Assembly (NCBI RefSeq): GCF_021277265.1 | Contig: NZ_JAJSOH010000006.1 | Location: 235,823 to 299,822, forward strand | Length of the DNA: 64,000 nucleotides | Source of the DNA: Kineosporia rhizophila | GTDB lineage: Bacteria; Actinomycetota; Actinomycetes; Actinomycetales; Kineosporiaceae | Direction of reading: 5' to 3' | Translations under genes and position numbers: made by a program | Notes under the pieces: model-generated | What the model was told of the DNA's origin: nothing | The model's database searches: none | What the model saw: the letters and a program-made list of their open reading frames with translations, nothing else | Shown: piece by piece, positions 59,973 to 64,000 of the stretch | Position numbering within the stretch: the first letter of the stretch is position 1 | Layout of the letters: every line of letters begins with the position of its first letter

Positions 59973-61382
59973 CTACAGAATCGGTGCTCTCGGGGTGGCC
60001 AGGCGGGGCAGGTCGGCGGGCTGGGCCAGGCGTCCTCGCCCGGGCCTGCCCAGCACCTCTCCGTCCAGCATCACGGTCTCACCGCGGCTGATCGTGCGCA
60101 CCGGCCAGCCGGTGAGCTCCACCCCCTCCAGCAGGCTCATCCTGGCCCGGCTGTAGAGCTCGGCGCCGCGCACCGGCTTGGTCAGCTCCGGGTCGAAGAC
60201 GGTGATGTCGGCGTCCGCGCCCGGGGCGATGGTGCCCTTGCGCGGGTACAGGCCGAACAGCCGGGCGGCGTTGGTGGAGGTGGCCTCGACGAAGCGCTGC
60301 AGCGAGATCCGGCCCTTCAGCACGCCCTCGCTGAACAGCGCCGGCATCAGGGTCTCCAGGTCGGCCATGCCCGGGCGGGTCATGGTCACGTCGACCTCGG
60401 GGGCCAGCTTCTGCTCGCGCTTCCACGGGGCGTGGTCGGTGCAGCAGGTGGCGATGTCACCGGCAGCCAGTCCGGCCCAGAGCGCGTCCACGTCGGAGCG
60501 GCTGCGCAGCGGCGGGTTGCCCACGTACAGGCCGGGTGTGTCCGACTGGTAGCGGGACTCGTCGAACAGCAGGTAGATCGGCCGGGTCTCGACGTAGACC
60601 GGCAGACCCCGGCGCCGGGCCGCCGTTGCCGCGTCCAGGGCCCGGGCGCTGGACAGGTGCACGATGTAGATCGGGGCGTCGGCCGATTCGGCGAACGCGA
60701 TGGCCCGCTCCACCGCCGCGGACTCCGATGACACCGGACGCATTCTCGGGAAGTTCTCGATCCCGGTCTCGCCCGCCTCCACCAGCTTCTCCAGCTCGTG
60801 CCCGATCACGCAGGAGTCCTCGCAGTGCACCAGGCTCAGCATGTCGTCCCGCCCGGCCTGGGCCAGCACCCGCAGGTACTCCGCGGCCCGGGTCTCGAAC
60901 CCGAACAGGTGCATGAAGATCTTCAGGCTGCGGGCACCGCGCTCGCGCAGCTGGGCGATCTCGGGAAGCCGGTCGGCAGACGGATCGAGAAGCACGGTGT
61001 GCAGCGCGAAATCAACCACGGCCTGGTCGCCGGCGCTGGACACCGCCCGGTCGAACGCCTCGGGCAGCGATTCTCCGGGGATCGGGAAGGTGATGTCACC
61101 GATCGTGGTCACGCCCCCGGCCGCGGCGGCCTGGGTGCCGCTGGTGTAGTCGTCGGCCCAGGCCAGCTGGCGGTCGGGCAGGTTCACCGGGGAGAGGTGG
61201 ACGTGCAGGTCCATCCCGCCGGGCAAGACGAGTTTGCCCTTGGCGTCCACTTCCTCGTGTCCCCGGGGGATGCCGGTCCCGACCGAGATGACCACCCCGT
61301 CCTTGATTGCGACATCGGCCGGCGCGTCCGAGCCGGAGGTGACCACCCGGCCACCCCGGATCACCAGATCCGGTGTACTCAC
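59973..61382 (-). CDS. Cyclic amidohydrolase (dihydropyrimidinase/hydantoinase/allantoinase group)
   Basis: 469 residues from GTG 61382 (GTGA overlap). A complete metal site: HxH in GGMDLHVHLSP (about 58-62), the probable carbamylated Lys in RSLKIFMHLFG (about 150), His in LSLVHCEDS and in IYIVHLSSA, and Asp in CCTDHAPWKRE. It opens a ring amide, as in dihydropyrimidines, hydantoins or allantoin. It is coupled to an N-carbamoylsarcosine amidase-like gene, which acts on open carbamoyl products, so a hydantoin-type substrate is favoured over dihydroorotate. Confidence 0.92.
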   Translation of the reverse strand: MSTPDLVIRGGRVVTSGSDAPADVAIKDGVVISVGTGIPRGHEEVDAKGKLVLPGGMDLHVHLSPVNLPDRQLAWADDYTSGTQAAAAGGVTTIGDITFPIPGESLPEAFDRAVSSAGDQAVVDFALHTVLLDPSADRLPEIAQLRERGARSLKIFMHLFGFETRAAEYLRVLAQAGRDDMLSLVHCEDSCVIGHELEKLVEAGETGIENFPRMRPVSSESAAVERAIAFAESADAPIYIVHLSSARALDAATAARRRGLPVYVETRPIYLLFDESRYQSDTPGLYVGNPPLRSRSDVDALWAGLAAGDIATCCTDHAPWKREQKLAPEVDVTMTRPGMADLETLMPALFSEGVLKGRISLQRFVEATSTNAARLFGLYPRKGTIAPGADADITVFDPELTKPVRGAELYSRARMSLLEGVELTGWPVRTISRGETVMLDGEVLGRPGRGRLAQPADLPRLATPRAPIL

Positions 61383-62023
61383 TGGGCCTTCCCTTCGAAG
61401 TAGGCCACGGCCTCGTCCAGACCGATCACGTCGCCGTACTTGATGTCCACGTCGGTGAGGGTGATGTCGTGGGCCAGCTGGTTGCTGTCCATCACGCAGT
61501 CGCGCACCAGCATCGTGCGGAAGTTGTGGCTCAGGCTGTCCACCACCGTGGCCCGCACACAGCCGCTGGTGGAGGTGCCGACCACGACCACCGTGTCCAC
61601 ACCCTGGGCCTTCAGGTCCTCGGCGAGAGCGTTGCCGAAGAACGAGGAGGGCACCTTCTTGGCGATCACCGCGTCGCCGGGCTGCGGGGTGATCAGCTCG
61701 TCGATCTCCGCCGGTTCGGTGCCGATCACGTTCTCCAGCAGGGTGGAGGCCTTCTCGCCGAACACCCCGGCGTTGCGGTCGTCCTTCTCGAAACCGATGT
61801 AGGTGTAGGCCACCGGCGCCCCCGTCGACCGCGCAGCGGCCAGCAGGGTCGCCGTGTTCTGCACCGGGACGAGCGATTTCGCCCTCCAGGTGCGGGTGTA
61901 CTGCTTCTGGAAGTCGACCACGACCACCGCGGCCTTCGTCCCGAACCCGAGCCGGTGCCCGACGCCCTTGGAGCGGTACAGCTCACGGACGTCCTCAAGC
62001 TGTTTCTGGTTGTCGGTGGTCAT
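61379..62023 (-). CDS. Isochorismatase-fold cysteine hydrolase, N-carbamoylsarcosine amidase-like
   Basis: 214 residues. Catalytic triad visible: Asp in VVVVDFQKQYTRTW (about residue 37), Lys in DAVIAKKVPSSFFG (about 115) and Cys in VVVGTSTSGCVRATVVDS (about 155). The TSTSGCVRAT motif and overall length match N-carbamoylsarcosine amidohydrolase, which releases ammonia and CO2 and leaves sarcosine; other carbamoylases in this fold act on ureidoacids. In the same transcript as hydantoinase B and the cyclic amidohydrolase. Confidence 0.9.
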   Translation of the reverse strand: MTTDNQKQLEDVRELYRSKGVGHRLGFGTKAAVVVVDFQKQYTRTWRAKSLVPVQNTATLLAAARSTGAPVAYTYIGFEKDDRNAGVFGEKASTLLENVIGTEPAEIDELITPQPGDAVIAKKVPSSFFGNALAEDLKAQGVDTVVVVGTSTSGCVRATVVDSLSHNFRTMLVRDCVMDSNQLAHDITLTDVDIKYGDVIGLDEAVAYFEGKAQ

Positions 62024-62045
62024 GGTCTTCCTCTCCGAACCGGTC

Positions 62046-63641
62046 TCAGGACGCCGGGGTGGCCCAGGTGGTCACGAACATGTTGTTGGCCAGGCCCTCG
62101 ACACCGGTCACGCCGGACGACGTGGCCACCGCGGTCTTCACCTGGTACAGCCACATCGTCGGGGCCTGGGAAACCAGGTACTCCTGGGCCTCGGCGTAGG
62201 CCGCCTCGCGCTCGGCCGCGTCGATCGTGCCGTTGCCCTTCAGCACCAGCTCGTCGTACTTCTCGTCGCTGAAGTAGGTGCCGTTGAAGCCGTTCGGCGG
62301 GACCTGGTCGCTACGGAACTGCAGCAGCGCCTGACTGGCGTCCAGGTAGATGGAACCCCAGCCGATCAGCCGCAGGTCGCTGGTCGCCTCCTTCGGGTCG
62401 ACCATCACCCCGGCCAGGTAGGTGGTGAAGTCGGTCGGGTTCTCCAGGGTGACCTCGACGCCGACGTCGCGCAGGTAGCCGGCCACGGCCTGGGCCACCT
62501 TGTAGTCGTTGAGGAAGCGGCCGTCGGAGGAGACCATGGTGAGCTTCAGGTCGCTCGCCCCGGCCTCGGCCAGCAGCTGCCGGGCCTGGTCGGGGTCGTA
62601 GCCGGGCATCTCGGCGTCGGCGTTGCCGGCCACCGACTTCGGCAGCGGACCGGTGAGCTGGGTGCCGGTGCCGAACAGGACCTTCTCGATGACGGTGTCG
62701 CGGTCGATCGCCAGCGAGAGCGCCTGGCGCACCTTCGGGTCGTTCAGCTTCGGGTTCTTGCTGTTCTGGGTGTTGAAGCCGATCTGCACCGAGTAGGAGG
62801 AGTCGAACAGCAGCAGGTCCTGTTCGGCCGAGTTCTCCAGCTGCGACAGCGAACTCGCGGGTGGGCTGGCGATCACCTGGGCGTCGCCGGACTGCAGGGC
62901 GGCCATCCGGGCCGAGGCGTCGGTCACGAACCGGTAGGTCTGCGTCTGGTACGCGGGCTCTTCGCCCCAGTAGGCGTCGTTGCGGGTCATCGTGATGTGG
63001 TCGCCCGCGGTGTAGCTGTCGTACACGTACGGGCCGGTGCCGACCGGAACCTTGATCTGCTCGGCGGTGTTTCCCTCGGCGGTGACCGAGTCCGGCGAGA
63101 TCACCCCGGCGATGGGCAGACTCAGCGCCTGGGCCAGGGCCGGGAACGGCGTCTTGGTGGTGATCGTCAGGGTGCTGGCGTCGGTGGCCTCGACGCTGTC
63201 GATCACGGCCAGCTCGTTCGGTGCGGCCTTGTAGGTGTCCGGCGAGAGCAGGCGGTCCAGGCTGAACTTGGCTGCCTCGGCGTCGAAAGCGGCGCCGTCG
63301 GAGAACTTCACCCCGCTCTTCAGCTTGAATGTCCAGGTCTTCCCGTCTTCCGAGGTCTCCCAGCTCTCGGCCAGTTCCGGCTGGGCGGTGCCGGTGGCGT
63401 CGATCGCGGTGAGCTCCTCGACCATCATGTCGACGATCTGCATCACGCTGGTGGTGCCCTGCGCCTGCGGGTCGAGCGAGTCGATGTCGTTGCCGATGAT
63501 CGTGGTCAGCGTCTGGCTGGTGGTCCCGCCCGAGCCGGAGTCCGACCCGGAGCCGGAGCCCGAGTCGGTGGTCGCGCAGCCGGCGAGTGCACCCACGGCG
63601 ATGACGGCGCTCAGGCCGGCCAGCAGTCTGGAGCTCTTCAT
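62046..63641 (-). CDS. ABC transporter substrate-binding lipoprotein, family 5 (peptide type)
   Basis: 531 residues. Lipobox GALAGC (Cys near residue 22) followed by a Gly/Ser linker, then a SBP_bac_5 domain: LTTIIGNDIDSLDPQAQGTT at the start, ESWETSEDGKTWTFKLKSGV, and PVGTGPYVYDSYTAGDHITM. It captures the substrate for the permease/ATPase genes lower in the operon. Members of this family also bind opines, nickel complexes and other small amide compounds, so the peptide label is only by homology. GAAGGAAG lies before the ATG. Confidence 0.93.
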   Translation of the reverse strand: MKSSRLLAGLSAVIAVGALAGCATTDSGSGSGSDSGSGGTTSQTLTTIIGNDIDSLDPQAQGTTSVMQIVDMMVEELTAIDATGTAQPELAESWETSEDGKTWTFKLKSGVKFSDGAAFDAEAAKFSLDRLLSPDTYKAAPNELAVIDSVEATDASTLTITTKTPFPALAQALSLPIAGVISPDSVTAEGNTAEQIKVPVGTGPYVYDSYTAGDHITMTRNDAYWGEEPAYQTQTYRFVTDASARMAALQSGDAQVIASPPASSLSQLENSAEQDLLLFDSSYSVQIGFNTQNSKNPKLNDPKVRQALSLAIDRDTVIEKVLFGTGTQLTGPLPKSVAGNADAEMPGYDPDQARQLLAEAGASDLKLTMVSSDGRFLNDYKVAQAVAGYLRDVGVEVTLENPTDFTTYLAGVMVDPKEATSDLRLIGWGSIYLDASQALLQFRSDQVPPNGFNGTYFSDEKYDELVLKGNGTIDAAEREAAYAEAQEYLVSQAPTMWLYQVKTAVATSSGVTGVEGLANNMFVTTWATPAS

Positions 63642-63676
63642 GTTCTTCCTTCGGGGGATGGTGAGAGGGGAGCTGG

Positions 63677-64000
63677 TCAGGGCGTTCTGAGGACGTCCGT
63701 GGGCGCCGGTTCGCGGGCTGCGAAACCGTCGAAGACGTCGTTGTGACAGGCGGTTTCCGAGCGCAGCGCCGGGTCGCCGTAGCCGGCGCCGTTGGGCACC
63801 TCGATGGTGAGAACGGTGTTGGCGGCCAGGCTGAGCCCGGCGAACTTGGAGTTCAGCTCGCGCTCGGCAGCAGTGCCGGCGTCGAGGAGGATGCGGCCGC
63901 GGCGGCCGTCTTCACCGCCGAAGATGCCACGTGGCGGGTCGGTACGGAAGTCCCCGGAGGCGCTGACGATCACCGGGGCCAGGAACTGCCAGACCCGGCG
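63677..64000 (-). CDS. hyuB: Hydantoinase B/oxoprolinase (HyuB), C-terminal part (cut by window edge)
   Basis: The last 107 codons are in the window and run off at base 64000. The conserved C-terminal motif VLTIEVPNGAGYGDPALRS and the upstream GIFGGEDGRRGR segment identify the HyuB subunit of ATP-dependent N-methylhydantoinase/oxoprolinase. HyuA would be expected beyond the window. With the downstream carbamoylsarcosine amidase-like enzyme it gives the N-methylhydantoin to sarcosine order of reactions. It ends 35 bases before the binding-protein gene. Confidence 0.88.
   Translation of the reverse strand, partial: RRVWQFLAPVIVSASGDFRTDPPRGIFGGEDGRRGRILLDAGTAAERELNSKFAGLSLAANTVLTIEVPNGAGYGDPALRSETACHNDVFDGFAAREPAPTDVLRTP

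Overview
The window is a stretch of very GC-rich actinobacterial chromosome. Coding density is high, many genes start with GTG, and genes in the same operon often join by 4-base stop/start overlaps. Gene content (LCP protein, WXG100-like cassette, GH26 and GH36 enzymes, many two-component systems, a small NRPS) fits a soil actinomycete. A Kineosporia-like origin is a guess from general gene content, not something proven here. I see no rRNA, tRNA, CRISPR array, transposase or phage gene, so the region looks like ordinary chromosome with several accessory cassettes.

Left part (1-17.8 kb): the 5' part of a xanthine/CO-dehydrogenase-type molybdenum hydroxylase operon (FAD, 2Fe-2S and start of the Mo subunit, minus strand), an orphan protein, an HNH endonuclease behind a leader-like small ORF and an intrinsic terminator, a TauE/SafE permease, an ABC exporter half-transporter, an LCP cell-wall ligase and a zinc ribbon. 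These are followed by a minus-strand operon (GH26 membrane glycosidase - response regulator - histidine kinase), an alpha/beta hydrolase, a divergent SnoaL-like/MarR pair with two clear operators, an aldo-keto reductase, and a divergent AraC regulator/quinone reductase pair.

Middle (17.9-35.5 kb): a secreted M1 metallopeptidase lipoprotein, DinB and methyltransferase genes, a GH36 alpha-galactosidase, a secreted CocE/NonD hydrolase with a MOSC protein, a BCCT osmolyte transporter with a paired operator, and a one-module NRPS divergent from an FtsX-type permease with two ATPases. A small minus-strand gene with its own ribosome-binding site and terminator lies beyond the ABC genes.

35.7-45.3 kb holds the two most system-like plus-strand blocks. 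One is a beta-helix-repeat membrane protein followed by a WXG100-like four-gene cassette (small WXG protein, large helical/membrane protein, two small acidic proteins). The other is a tightly coupled four-gene set, Ddl-type ligase - MurF - PLP racemase/dehydratase - CapA-like lipoprotein, which reads like a second, self-contained route to altered peptidoglycan termini.

Right part (45.3-64 kb): a NarL-type two-component pair, a second TauE/SafE permease, an AEC transporter, a GH18-like membrane protein and a DinB protein. Last comes a long minus-strand operon of at least 12 genes: hydantoinase B (partial), peptide-type ABC binding protein, N-carbamoylsarcosine amidase-like hydrolase, cyclic amidohydrolase, FAD amine oxidase, BisC-type molybdenum reductase, two permeases, two ATPases, OsmC protein and a second FAD oxidase. 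Together they suggest uptake and stepwise breakdown of an N-methylhydantoin-like or related cyclic ureide to an N-methyl amino acid and then its oxidation. The second ATPase gene carries an apparent frameshift in a run of seven G.
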